Below the pieces are notes generated by a model. That model did not search any database, had not been told where the DNA came from, and was given only the letters and a program-made list of their open reading frames with translations. This document shows positions 41,263 to 50,127 of a DNA stretch of 64,000 bases, one piece after another; position 1 is the first letter of the stretch; the number at the start of each line of letters is the position of its first letter. Origin of the DNA: Phycisphaerales bacterium (GTDB lineage Bacteria > Planctomycetota > Phycisphaerae > Phycisphaerales > UBA1924); NCBI GenBank assembly GCA_016709445.1, contig JADJMV010000006.1:372001-436000 (forward strand), written 5' to 3'. The translations under genes and the position numbers were made by a program.

Positions 41263-43405
41263 GCTTCTTCAGCCAGGGCGAGGTGATGAATACCAGTACG
41301 CCCACGATCACGGACGACACGACGAACAGGAAGAAGAAGTCCGAGCTGCCGCCGAAGTTCCAGGGGAGCTTGATCTGGCCGCTCTCGATCTTGCCGACCT
41401 GGGCGGCGAGCAGGCCGCCGCCGAGGTTTGCAATGAAGCTCGAGACGAACCAGATGCCCATGAGCAGGCTCATGAAGCGTACCGGGGCGACCTTGGTGAC
41501 ATAGGAGAGCCCTGTCGGGGAAAGACACAACTCACCAACGGTGTGCCAGAAGTAGGTGGCGAACACCATCAGCATCGAGGCCTCGACCATCTTGCCCGCC
41601 GCGATGCTGGACGCGACGCCCTTGGCCGCCAGGAAGATGAAGATATAGCCCACCCCGAGGAACAGCAGACCCAGCGAGATCTTGACGGGCTGGCTCGGGT
41701 TCCGGTGGCGTTTGCCGAGGTAGCTCCAGATCCAGGCAAAGATCGGGGCGCCCAAAATGATCAGCGCGGGGTTGATCGACTGGAAGAAGGGCGTGGGGAC
41801 CTCGTAGTTGAGGAATCCGATCTTCCGATCCGTGAAGCGATCCGTGAAGAGGTTGATCGAGGAGCCCGCCTGCTCGAACGCGATCCAGAAGAACGCGTTG
41901 AAAAACATGAACAGGAAGATCGACGCAACCGGCGCCCGGTCTTCGGGCCGGTTGATCGCGACGAACCATGCGCAGAACACGAGGATCGCAACCAGCATGC
42001 CCACCGGGACGGCGATGGCGGCCCGCGGGTCGTCGAACACCCCGACGACGGCGCCCCACGCGTTCCCGATCAGGCCGAAATGGAACGCGAGGGCGAATAC
42101 AGCCGAGATCGCGAACGCCGCCAAGACAAACAGGGATGCAGACTTGCCGCCCCCCGGAGGCGGGTCGCCGATGCCCTGCAGGTAAATGGGCCGGGCCAGC
42201 ATGTAGAGGGCGAGACCGGCGAGCATGCCGACAGCCGCCGCACCGAAGCCCCAGTGCCACCCAAGCCAGGCGGCCAGTGCGCCGCAGACCAGGTTGCAAA
42301 GGAATGCGCCGAGGTTAATGCCCATGTAGAAGATCGTGAAGGCCCCGTCCCGCCGCGGATCTCCGTGCTCGTAGAGCTGGCCGACCATCACCGACACCGT
42401 GGGCTTGAAATGCCCCGTGCCCACGACGATCAGCACAAGACCGAAGATGAACAGGCTCAGGCCAACACCGTTGTACGCCAGGTCGCCCAGGCCAGATACA
42501 GAAAGCATGATGTGGCCCGCCGCGATGACGAGGCCCCCGACCACCATCGACCGGTGCGTCCCGATCATCTTGTCCGCGATCATCCCACCGAGGATCGGCA
42601 GCAGATACGCCAGGCCGGTATACCACCCGTAGAGCGTGTTCGCGATCTCGTCCTGCCAGTTGCGACCGCTGTCGCTCTGGTTGGTACGGACCAAGACCTT
42701 CGGCCTCGCCTCACCGGCGGCGGCGCGGTCGGCCTCCGGCTTGACGTCGATCGAGGTCACGCCCGGTACGTTGTTCACCGTGAAAAAGGTGCGCGTCGAC
42801 TTCTCGGGCCGCTCGATCTCGATGTTGCACTTGATCGTCTGGTTCGTCGGATTCTCGAGTTCATAGCAGATGACCGGGTTGCTGAACGATTTCGGATCAC
42901 CCCGCTTGCCGGAAGAGATCACGGGCTCCGCGTCCGCACCCTCGTTAGAGATCCATGCGTTTGGATCGTCGTCCGGAGCATCCGCCGCGGCGTCCGGGTT
43001 GCGAGTCAGGCGGTGGATGACCAGTGCCGGGTCGTGGCTCGCGGCGCCGCGAGCCGCGGTGGCGGGGTCGAGCGGCGCATCGACCGCGACATGCAGCACC
43101 CGCGTCTGCGTGGGCTGCACCGCCGGAGCGTCGGCCGCGCCCTCGACCTGCTTGATTTCGGTGAACCTGAGTGTGTTCTCGTAGGTCCCCGGCTTGAGCT
43201 GATGGACGGCGATGACGGTCGTCAGATAGAGCACCAGAAGGCCGCGCATGCCGTAGTAGCTAAACCGTTCCCACATCTCCACGAGGAACAGCAGGAAGAG
43301 CCCGACCGGGTGGCCGAGGATCTCGCGGGGGCGCACCAGCGTCGTCGGGGGCTGACGGTCGGTGGTGACGGTCTCGGGATCGATGTTTGGATCGTGATTG
43401 GTCAT
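41240..43405 (-). CDS. POT/PTR-family peptide:proton symporter with large loop insertion
   Basis: A 721-residue member of the POT family (MFS), which imports di- and tripeptides with protons. The signature EMWERFSYYGMRGLLVLYL (helix 1) carries the ExxER motif; helix 2 begins LYGWYTGLAYLLPILGG, and later helices match, for example GHFKPTVSVMVGQLYE and FYMGINLGAFLCN. Between helices 1 and 2, about residues 75-252, sits a soluble insertion rich in beta-like stretches (PVICYELENPTNQTIKCNIEIE, STRTFFTVNNVPGVTSIDV), absent from typical bacterial POTs of about 500 residues. By topology it lies outside the membrane. The ATG has GAGAGG upstream. Confidence 0.9.
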   Translation of the reverse strand: MTNHDPNIDPETVTTDRQPPTTLVRPREILGHPVGLFLLFLVEMWERFSYYGMRGLLVLYLTTVIAVHQLKPGTYENTLRFTEIKQVEGAADAPAVQPTQTRVLHVAVDAPLDPATAARGAASHDPALVIHRLTRNPDAAADAPDDDPNAWISNEGADAEPVISSGKRGDPKSFSNPVICYELENPTNQTIKCNIEIERPEKSTRTFFTVNNVPGVTSIDVKPEADRAAAGEARPKVLVRTNQSDSGRNWQDEIANTLYGWYTGLAYLLPILGGMIADKMIGTHRSMVVGGLVIAAGHIMLSVSGLGDLAYNGVGLSLFIFGLVLIVVGTGHFKPTVSVMVGQLYEHGDPRRDGAFTIFYMGINLGAFLCNLVCGALAAWLGWHWGFGAAAVGMLAGLALYMLARPIYLQGIGDPPPGGGKSASLFVLAAFAISAVFALAFHFGLIGNAWGAVVGVFDDPRAAIAVPVGMLVAILVFCAWFVAINRPEDRAPVASIFLFMFFNAFFWIAFEQAGSSINLFTDRFTDRKIGFLNYEVPTPFFQSINPALIILGAPIFAWIWSYLGKRHRNPSQPVKISLGLLFLGVGYIFIFLAAKGVASSIAAGKMVEASMLMVFATYFWHTVGELCLSPTGLSYVTKVAPVRFMSLLMGIWFVSSFIANLGGGLLAAQVGKIESGQIKLPWNFGGSSDFFFLFVVSSVIVGVLVFITSPWLKKLSAGRDD

Positions 43406-43585
43406 GGAGAAACCTCTCGTGCAGGTGGGGCAAGATACCGCATCCCGCGGCCCCGTGCTGGTTTCGGCGCTGCTGCGCGCCTTCTGCTCATCGCCCCGCC
43501 CCCCCCCCGGGCGTTGTCGCCCGCGCGAATCGTCGGTACCATCCGCCCCGTCACGCGGTGCCGGAAGAATCCATGGGGCGGGTGA

Positions 43586-45317
43586 GTGACCGAGCCGAGG
43601 CCGCACAACTCGAACGGGTCGCGGCGGGGGCTCCTCGATCTCGTCGAACGCCTGGGAAATCGGCTGCCCGACCCAACCGTGCTGTTTCTGATCGGCGCGA
43701 TGGCCGTGATGGTGCTCTCGGCGGTCGCATCGACCTGGGGCTGGTCCGTCCAACCGAAGCGACTCGAGATCATCACGGAGCCAGGATCTCACACGCCCGG
43801 CCGACCAGCCCCCGACGAATCGGCCGGGGCGACCCGGCCGACCCCCGTGCTCCGTCCCGACGGCCGCCCGGCGACGCGGCTCGTGGTTGACCTCGCTCGC
43901 AACGGCGGGGAGCCCTTCCGGGCACGCAGCCTGCTCTCGGCCGATGGCCTCTATTACGCGCTCTCCAGCATGGTCGACAACTTCATCAGCTTCCCCCCGC
44001 TCGGCGTCGTGCTCGTCGGCATGCTGGGGATCGGGGTCGCCGAGCGCAGCGGGTTCATCGGGGCGGCTCAGGGCCGTGATGCTCGTGGTGCCGCCCCGAA
44101 TGCTCACCCCCGCCGTCATTTTCCTGGGCGTGATGTCGAGTCTCGGAACCGACGCGGGCTACATCGTGCTCTTGTTCGTCGCGGCGGCGCTCTATAGGGC
44201 GGTAGGTCGATCCCCCCTCACAGACGTCGCGGCCGTATTCGCCGGCATCGGCGGCGGCTTCAACGCGAACCTGCTCGTGACAAGCCTCGACCCCCTGCTC
44301 GCCGGGCTGACGACCTCGGGCGCGCAGACCGTCGACCCTTCGTACGCGGTGGCCCCGCCCGCCAACTGGTATTTCATGATTGTGTCAACCCTGCTCATCA
44401 CCCTGGTGGGGTGGGGCGTCTCGTCCGTATTCGTCGAGCGCCGCTTGGGCCGAAAGCCGGCCGATGAGGGTGGGCCGGCAGCCGTGGAGGAGGCGGAGCT
44501 GCGGGCGCAGCGTCTGACCCCAAAGGAATGGCGGGGGCTCGCGTGGGCCGCGGGTGCTCTTGCGCTCGCCACCGGCCTGACGATCGCCTGTGCCGTCATC
44601 CCAGGCTGGCCCCTGCACGATGGTCGCGCGCCGCTGGAGGCCATACCCGGTCTCGCCCGTGCCGCCGATCATTTCGACCGCTGGGTCGAGGGGATTGTCC
44701 CGCTCCTCTTTCTCCTCTTCCTCCTGCCCGGGCTGGTCTACGGGGCGGTGACGGGGAGCGTCCGCAGCGCCCGCGACGCGGCGGGGTACATGGTCGAATC
44801 GATGCGGGCCATGGCGCCGATCATCGTGCTCGCCTTCTGCGCCGCACAGTTCATCGAATACTTCAAGTACTCCAATCTCGACAAGATGCTGGCGTACGCG
44901 GGGGGATCGCTCCTCGCGGAGAGCGGGCTCGGCCCGGGCCCCCTCCTGGTACTGTTCATCGCGCTGACGGCGATGTTCAATATGTTCATCGGGTCGATGA
45001 GCGCGAAGTACTCGATGTTCGCCCCGATCTTCGTGCCCATGTTCATGCTCGTCGGGCTGAGCCCGGAGCTCACGCAGTGCGCCTACCGCATCGGCGACTC
45101 GGTGACGAATCTCATCACGCCGCTCAACCCCTATGTCGTGATCATCCTCGTCGCCATGAACCGATCGGCCCCGCGCGCCGGCATGGGCACGCTGATCTCG
45201 ATGATGCTGCCCTACGCGCTGGTCTTCGCCATCACCTGGACCGGCATGCTGCTGGTCTGGACCGCGATCGGCGTCCCTCTGGGGCCCGGCGGGCCCCTGC
45301 ACTACCTGCCCGGGTGA
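43586..45317 (+). CDS. AbgT-family transporter (frameshifted near 44065)
   Basis: A membrane protein of the AbgT family; the E. coli member imports p-aminobenzoyl-glutamate and others export sulfonamides. The first frame has LLDLVERLGNRLPDPTVLF, a Pro-rich loop, and SMVDNFISFPPLGVVLVGMLGIGVAERSGFIGA. A one-base shift in GGGGCGG near 44065 leads to LRAVMLVVPPRMLTPAVIF, GGFNANLLVTSLDPLLAG, EYFKYSNLDKMLA and YRIGDSVTNLITPLNPY, all expected. Total about 576 residues. The GTG start at 43586 follows a G-rich stretch. Confidence 0.82.
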
Positions 45318-45324
45318 TGCCGGC

Positions 45325-47237
45325 TCAGGGATCGTCGGGTGTCGAGACCGGGTGCGGCTTCGGCGCGGCATCGGTCGGCTCGTGGCCGGGTGCTTCGGCG
45401 GGCCACGGCTGCCCGAGCCAGGTCTCGAAGACGGCCCGCTGGCCCTCGGTCGGATCACGAACGCGCTCGAGCGTCCACCGCTCGACCCCGTTCGGGACCG
45501 TGGTGACCTCGATCGTCCGCGGTTCGCCCCGGCGGGTCAGCCCGAGGCGCAGCGCGGTGCCGGCGGCCACGCTTCCCAGACGGTCCTCGAGCGAATCGTG
45601 GAAGGGGATGCCGTCGATCGAGACAAGCTGATCGTCAACCTCGACGCCGGCGTTGAACGAGGGGCCGTCCGTTCGGACGGTCCGCACCGCGCCGCCAGAG
45701 ACCGCGAGGCCGAGCGAGGAACCGGGTTTGGGGGCCGCGGGCCGGAGTTCGAGCCCCGCGATGCCGACGGTCTCCGCGACCGGGAGCGGCTCCGTGCCCT
45801 CGACAAACGCGCCGAAAAACGCCTCGAATGAAGATCCAGAGAGGTGCTGCAGCGATGCAAGCAGATCGGCTGTCGTGTAGCCGCCGGCAGCGAGGGGATG
45901 TGCCGTGTACAAGTCGCGGAGCACGTCGTCCAGGCTCACGCCGTTGCCCGTCCGTCGGCGGAGTTCCATATCCAGCAGGAAGCTCACCAGAGAACCTTTG
46001 GAATAGAAAGAGACCGTCGAGTTGATGTCGTTCGGCGTGGAGCGGTTGAACTTGACCCACGCGTCGAAGCTCGAGTCGGCGAGGTCTGCACCGCGCCGCC
46101 CGGGCGGCGGAGTTCGCCCGAGATCGTGCGGGCGAGTTGGGCGAGATACCGGTCCGGCTCGAGCAGCCCGCGCGGACCTGCACCACGCCGCTGTAGTAGC
46201 TCGTTGTGCCCTCAGCGACCCAGAGCAGGTCGGTGTAGTTCTCCCGTTGGTAGTCGTAGGGAACCAGCCCCGCCGGCCGGAGCCGCTTGACGTTCCATGT
46301 GTGGAACATCTCATGGGCCACCAGGCCGAGGAATCCCGCGTACGCGCCCTCGGATTCGAACGTCTCCGGGCGGGTCTGCATGATCGTGGAGTTCAGGTGT
46401 TCGGTCCCCCCGCCGATCCCGGGCTGCGCGTGGACCAGGAACACGAAGCGGCTGTAGGGAAGCCCGCCCCCCGCGCCCTCGAAGATGTCTCGCTCTGTGC
46501 GGACGATCGCAGCGAAATCGCGGCTCAGCCGCTCCCCATCCGGCGCGACCGGTCCCCATATCGCGATCTCGTGCGGCACGCCGTCCACCGCAAACCCTGT
46601 CAAAAAGTGCTCGCCCACCTCAAGCGGAGAATCCACCAGCACGTCGTAGTTCGGGGCCACCCAAGTCTCGGGTTCCTGGGGATCAGGCGGCAGGCCGGTC
46701 GCCACGTGCCAGCCATCCGGCGAATCGATCCGGATGCGCAGGGCCGAATCGCGCGTCTGATCGCCGTAGAGGAAGACCGTCGAGCCGCTGAGGAAGGCAT
46801 GGGTGTCGTCCGCGTGACGCGTGCGATCGCCGAGCGAGTTGGCATACACGCTGTATGCCAGCGAAACCGCCTCGGCTCCACGCGTCTCGACGTGCCACGT
46901 TGACTTGTCCGTCTTGGAGACCGGAAGCGCGCCACCCTCTGGATCGGTGGCCGCAAGCGCGACGACCGAGCCGGACGGGTCCAGAACCTGGTATCTCCCC
47001 GGGCGCCACGGGGAGGTGGAAGACCATCTCGGAAGCGCCATCGGTGGGCGCCGTCAGCGTGATATCCACCATCTGCGACTTGGCCCGCTCGAGCGAGACC
47101 CGGTACTCGACCCGGGCCGCGGCGGACCAGCGGGCTGGGTCGTCGCCCGGAAGATCCTGCGCGAGAATGGCCTTGCCGGCGAATGGGAGGACCCAGAGGA
47201 TCGCGACCGAGCATGTGCGACGTCCGATGAGACTCAA
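45325..47237 (-). CDS. M61-family metallopeptidase with PDZ domain (two frameshifts)
   Basis: An exported glycyl-aminopeptidase-type protease (family M61) reconstructed from three frames. The first has a signal peptide (CSVAILWVLPFAGKAILA) and VEYRVSLERAKSQMVDITL. A shift near 47010 leads to the core with VYANSLGDRTRHADDTHAF, the zinc motif HEMFHTWNVKRLRPAGL and WVAEGTTSYYSGVV. A second shift near 46180 leads to DSSFDAWVKFNRSTPNDIN, SFYSKGSLVSFLLDMELR and a C-terminal PDZ region (VRTDGPSFNAGVEVDDQLVSI). It begins at a TTG overlapping the kinase stop (TTGA). All family landmarks are kept, so sequencing errors are likely. Confidence 0.8.
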
Positions 47238-47870
47238 GTCCGTCTCCTCCCGGGGCTACTGGACTCGTCCCCATTGTCCACCACGAGGTCCGCGGCATCG
47301 CGGTATTCCTTGGCATGCTTGAGAAATGTCGGGTCCGCGACCTGGGAGAAGTACTCCCTCGCTCTCTCGACACCCCATCCTCGCGCCCCCGAGACTTCGA
47401 GGTGCTCCCAGCGGCGCCATCGGACCGAGGCTGGCGCATCCACATACACGCCAAGATCCAGCAAGGGACGCACGCTGGCGTGCAAGGCGAAGATGCCTTC
47501 GCAGATAATCAAGTCATCCGGCTCCACATGTCTCCATCCGACGCGGCGATGCTCTTGGAAGCACCATACTGGAGTAACCACTCCCTTGCCAGATCGCAGG
47601 CCCTCCAGATTGGCGGCCAGCAAAGTCAGATCCGCCCGATCAGGATCGTCCCTTCGATTCGGGAATCCCCGCATAATCCGGGAGATAGTCGTCGGAGAGG
47701 CTGGCTCCACCGAGCGCGCGGGCGAGTGAGGACTTGCCCGAGCCGACCGGCCCGGTGATGCCGACGAGGAACGGCAGGGATTGCCGTCGCGAATTGGCGA
47801 TGCGGTGCCGCAGGGTGGCGCAGGCGTCGCTCCACCGGACCTCTGTCGCTCTCTCGTCGTGGGGGGACAT
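47234..47870 (-). CDS. Uridine kinase-like P-loop kinase (frameshifted)
   Basis: A nucleoside/pantothenate-type kinase of about 210 residues. The first frame shows VGITGPVGSGKSSLARAL (Walker A) and DDYLPDY, as in uridine kinases. Near 47650 a one-base shift joins GIPES to RRDDPDRADLTLLAANLEGLRSG, then DDLIICEGIFALHASVRPLLDLGVYVD (Walker B region; the substrate loop of uridine kinase has VEGIFAL) and ARGWGVERAREYFSQVADPTFLKH. Phosphorylation of uridine/cytidine is plausible because a nucleoside transporter gene is divergent 92 bp away; other sugars or vitamins are possible. Confidence 0.72.
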
Positions 47871-47962
47871 GGCGGGATCCTTGGCTGGCCACGGGGCGGC
47901 GTCAGGCGGTAGGATGCCTGCTGCTCCGGTCGTTCGGGGATGGCACGGGGGGTCGGGTCACG

Positions 47963-49258
47963 ATGCACGCAGGCGGCTTCATAGGGATCGCGGTGCTGAT
48001 CACGCTGGCGGTGGCGTTCTCCGAAGACCGGCGCCGGTTTCCCATCCGGCTCGTGGTTCTGGGCGTCCTGCTCCAGTTTGTGCTCGCCTGGCTCCTGCTC
48101 GAATTCCGGCCGGTCGTGCTGGCATTTTCGGTGCTCGGGCACGCGGTGAACGCGGTGATCTCTTCGGCGGACCAGGGATCCGCGTTTGTTTTTGGATCGC
48201 TGTCCGACCCCGGGGGCGCTTGGGGGTTCATCTTTGCCGCCCGGGTGCTGACCGTGATCATCTTCTTTGCGTCATTCATGGCGGTGCTCTACCACCTCGG
48301 CATCATGCAGCGCGTGATCGCCGGCCTGGCGTGGATGTTGAGGACGACGCTTGGTGTCACCGGGACGGAGGCTCTGGCCATGGCGGCCAACGTCTTCGTC
48401 GGCCAGACCGAGGCCCCGCTGTGCGTGAAGCCCTACATCCCCCAGATGACTCGTTCGCAGATCGCCACTCTGATGGTCGGCGGGTTCGCGACCATCGCGG
48501 GGAGCGTGTTCGCCGCGTACGTCGGAATGCTCGGCGGGCTGGGGGAGGGGCACCTTCCCGACCGCGTCGAGTTCATCAAGCATCTCATCACCGCCAGCGT
48601 GCTCTCAGCGCCTGCGGCGTTCGTGATGGCCAAGATCCTCGTCCCCGAGCGGGAGGTGCCGGTCGACGAGGGGCTGCGGGCCGCTGCGCCCGAACGTCAG
48701 ACACGGACCGTGCTTGACGCCGCGGCATCGGGCGCGACGGACGGGCTCCGGCCTGCGCTCAACGTCGCCGCCATGCTGATCGCTTTCGTCTCGCTCCTGG
48801 CTCTGGTCAACACCGTGCTCGGCGCGCTGGGCATGGTGGGCCTCCCCAAGCTCGCGCTCGAGGCGCTCGGGGTCGAGCGGTTGCGTCTGGAGGTGCTTCT
48901 CGGCTGGGTGCTTTCCCCCGTTGCCTGGACAATGGGGGTGCCCTGGAGCGAGTGCTCCTTCTTCGGCTCGCTCCTTGGGCAGAAGCTGGTCGCGACCGAG
49001 TTTGTCGCCTACGGCTCTCTCGCGCAGGACATCCATAATCCGCTCGGCCCGCACCTCTCCCACCGCTCCGCGGTGATGGCGGCGTACGCGCTCTGTGGTT
49101 TCGCCAATTTCCCGTCGATCGCGATCCAGATCGGCGGGCTCACCGCGCTGGCGCCGAGCCGTCGCTCGGAGTTCGCCTCGCTCGGATTACGCGCGATGGC
49201 TGGCGGCGCACTCGCCAGCTGGATGACCGCGTGCGTCGCGGGCGTCCTGGTCTCCTGA
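47963..49258 (+). CDS. Concentrative nucleoside transporter (CNT/NupC family)
   Basis: A 431-residue inner-membrane transporter that brings in nucleosides with protons or sodium. Family signatures: ALAMAANVFVGQTEAPLCVKPYI (the GQTEAP helical hairpin), MTRSQIATLMVGGFATIAGSVFAAYV and ALCGFANFPSIAIQIGGLTALAPSRR. About ten hydrophobic segments are present. The divergent gene is a uridine kinase-like P-loop protein, which supports a nucleoside salvage pair. BtpA/SgcQ follows after 15 bp. Confidence 0.92.
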   Translation: MHAGGFIGIAVLITLAVAFSEDRRRFPIRLVVLGVLLQFVLAWLLLEFRPVVLAFSVLGHAVNAVISSADQGSAFVFGSLSDPGGAWGFIFAARVLTVIIFFASFMAVLYHLGIMQRVIAGLAWMLRTTLGVTGTEALAMAANVFVGQTEAPLCVKPYIPQMTRSQIATLMVGGFATIAGSVFAAYVGMLGGLGEGHLPDRVEFIKHLITASVLSAPAAFVMAKILVPEREVPVDEGLRAAAPERQTRTVLDAAASGATDGLRPALNVAAMLIAFVSLLALVNTVLGALGMVGLPKLALEALGVERLRLEVLLGWVLSPVAWTMGVPWSECSFFGSLLGQKLVATEFVAYGSLAQDIHNPLGPHLSHRSAVMAAYALCGFANFPSIAIQIGGLTALAPSRRSEFASLGLRAMAGGALASWMTACVAGVLVS

Positions 49259-49273
49259 CTTTCGGAGGGAACG

Positions 49274-50089
49274 ATGCTTTCAGGTCAACCGCTGCCCATC
49301 CGGCCCAAGGCGCTCATCGGCATGGTGCACGTCGGTGCGCTGCCGGGATCGCCGCGGAGCGAGGTCACCGTGCCCATGCTCGCGATGCAGGCCGTGACCG
49401 AGGCCCGCATGCTCCAGGCGACCGGCTTCGATGCCGTGATGATCGAGAACATGCACGACCGGCCCTACGTCCACGGCCGCCAGGGCCCCGAGATCGTGGC
49501 CGCCATGACCCGGGTCGCCGTGGAGGTGGCCTCCGCGATCGACCTCCCCCTCGGGGTGCAGGTTCTCTCGGGCGGGGAACGCGAGGCGCTCGGGATCGCC
49601 CTGGCCTCAGAAGCCCAGTTTATCCGCTGCGAGAACTTCGTCTATGCGCACGTGGCCGACGAGGGCCTGCTCGCCGAGGCCGTGGCGGGCCCCCTGCTGC
49701 GGTACCGGCGAGCCATCGGCGCGACCGGCGTCAGAATCATGTGCGACATCAAGAAGAAGCACGCATCGCACGCGGTCACGGGCGACCTTTCGGTCGCGGA
49801 CTGCGCGCACGCCGCGGAGTTCTTCGGGGCCGACGGGGTGATCGTCACCGGCGGTTTCACGGGTGCGGCGACCGACCCCGCCGATGTGGGGGCCGTCCGC
49901 AAGTCTGTCGGGTTGCCGGTCTGGGTTGGCTCGGGTGTCGAGCCCAAGCAGCTCGGAAAGTTGTTCGAACAAGGGGCCGACGCGCTCGTCGTCGGCTCAT
50001 GGATCAAGCAGGACGGCGTGTGGTCAAACCCGGTGGATGCCGATCGGTGCCGGGAGCTCGTCACCGAGGCGCGGCGGTTGAAGGGCTAA
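49274..50089 (+). CDS. BtpA/SgcQ-family TIM-barrel protein
   Basis: A 271-residue soluble protein of the BtpA/SgcQ family. Conserved stretches are IGMVHVGALPGSP, ARMLQATGFDAVMIENMHDRPY, LGVQVLSGGEREALGIALAS, FIRCENFVYAHVADEGL and GVIVTGGFTGAATDPADV. The family includes a cyanobacterial photosystem I biogenesis factor and sugar-operon members of unknown activity. Here it is 15 bp after a nucleoside transporter and 38 bp before a GH2-like gene, so an enzyme role in (deoxy)ribose or sugar metabolism is plausible but unproven. Confidence 0.88.
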   Translation: MLSGQPLPIRPKALIGMVHVGALPGSPRSEVTVPMLAMQAVTEARMLQATGFDAVMIENMHDRPYVHGRQGPEIVAAMTRVAVEVASAIDLPLGVQVLSGGEREALGIALASEAQFIRCENFVYAHVADEGLLAEAVAGPLLRYRRAIGATGVRIMCDIKKKHASHAVTGDLSVADCAHAAEFFGADGVIVTGGFTGAATDPADVGAVRKSVGLPVWVGSGVEPKQLGKLFEQGADALVVGSWIKQDGVWSNPVDADRCRELVTEARRLKG

Positions 50090-50127
50090 AGTCCCCCGAC
50101 GCGGCCCTCGAACTGGCGGAGTCTTCC

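Noticed and set aside
41171..43585. 804-codon open frame on the plus strand opposite the POT transporter
   Set aside because: Low-complexity, charged translation without motifs; the minus strand carries an unmistakable transporter.
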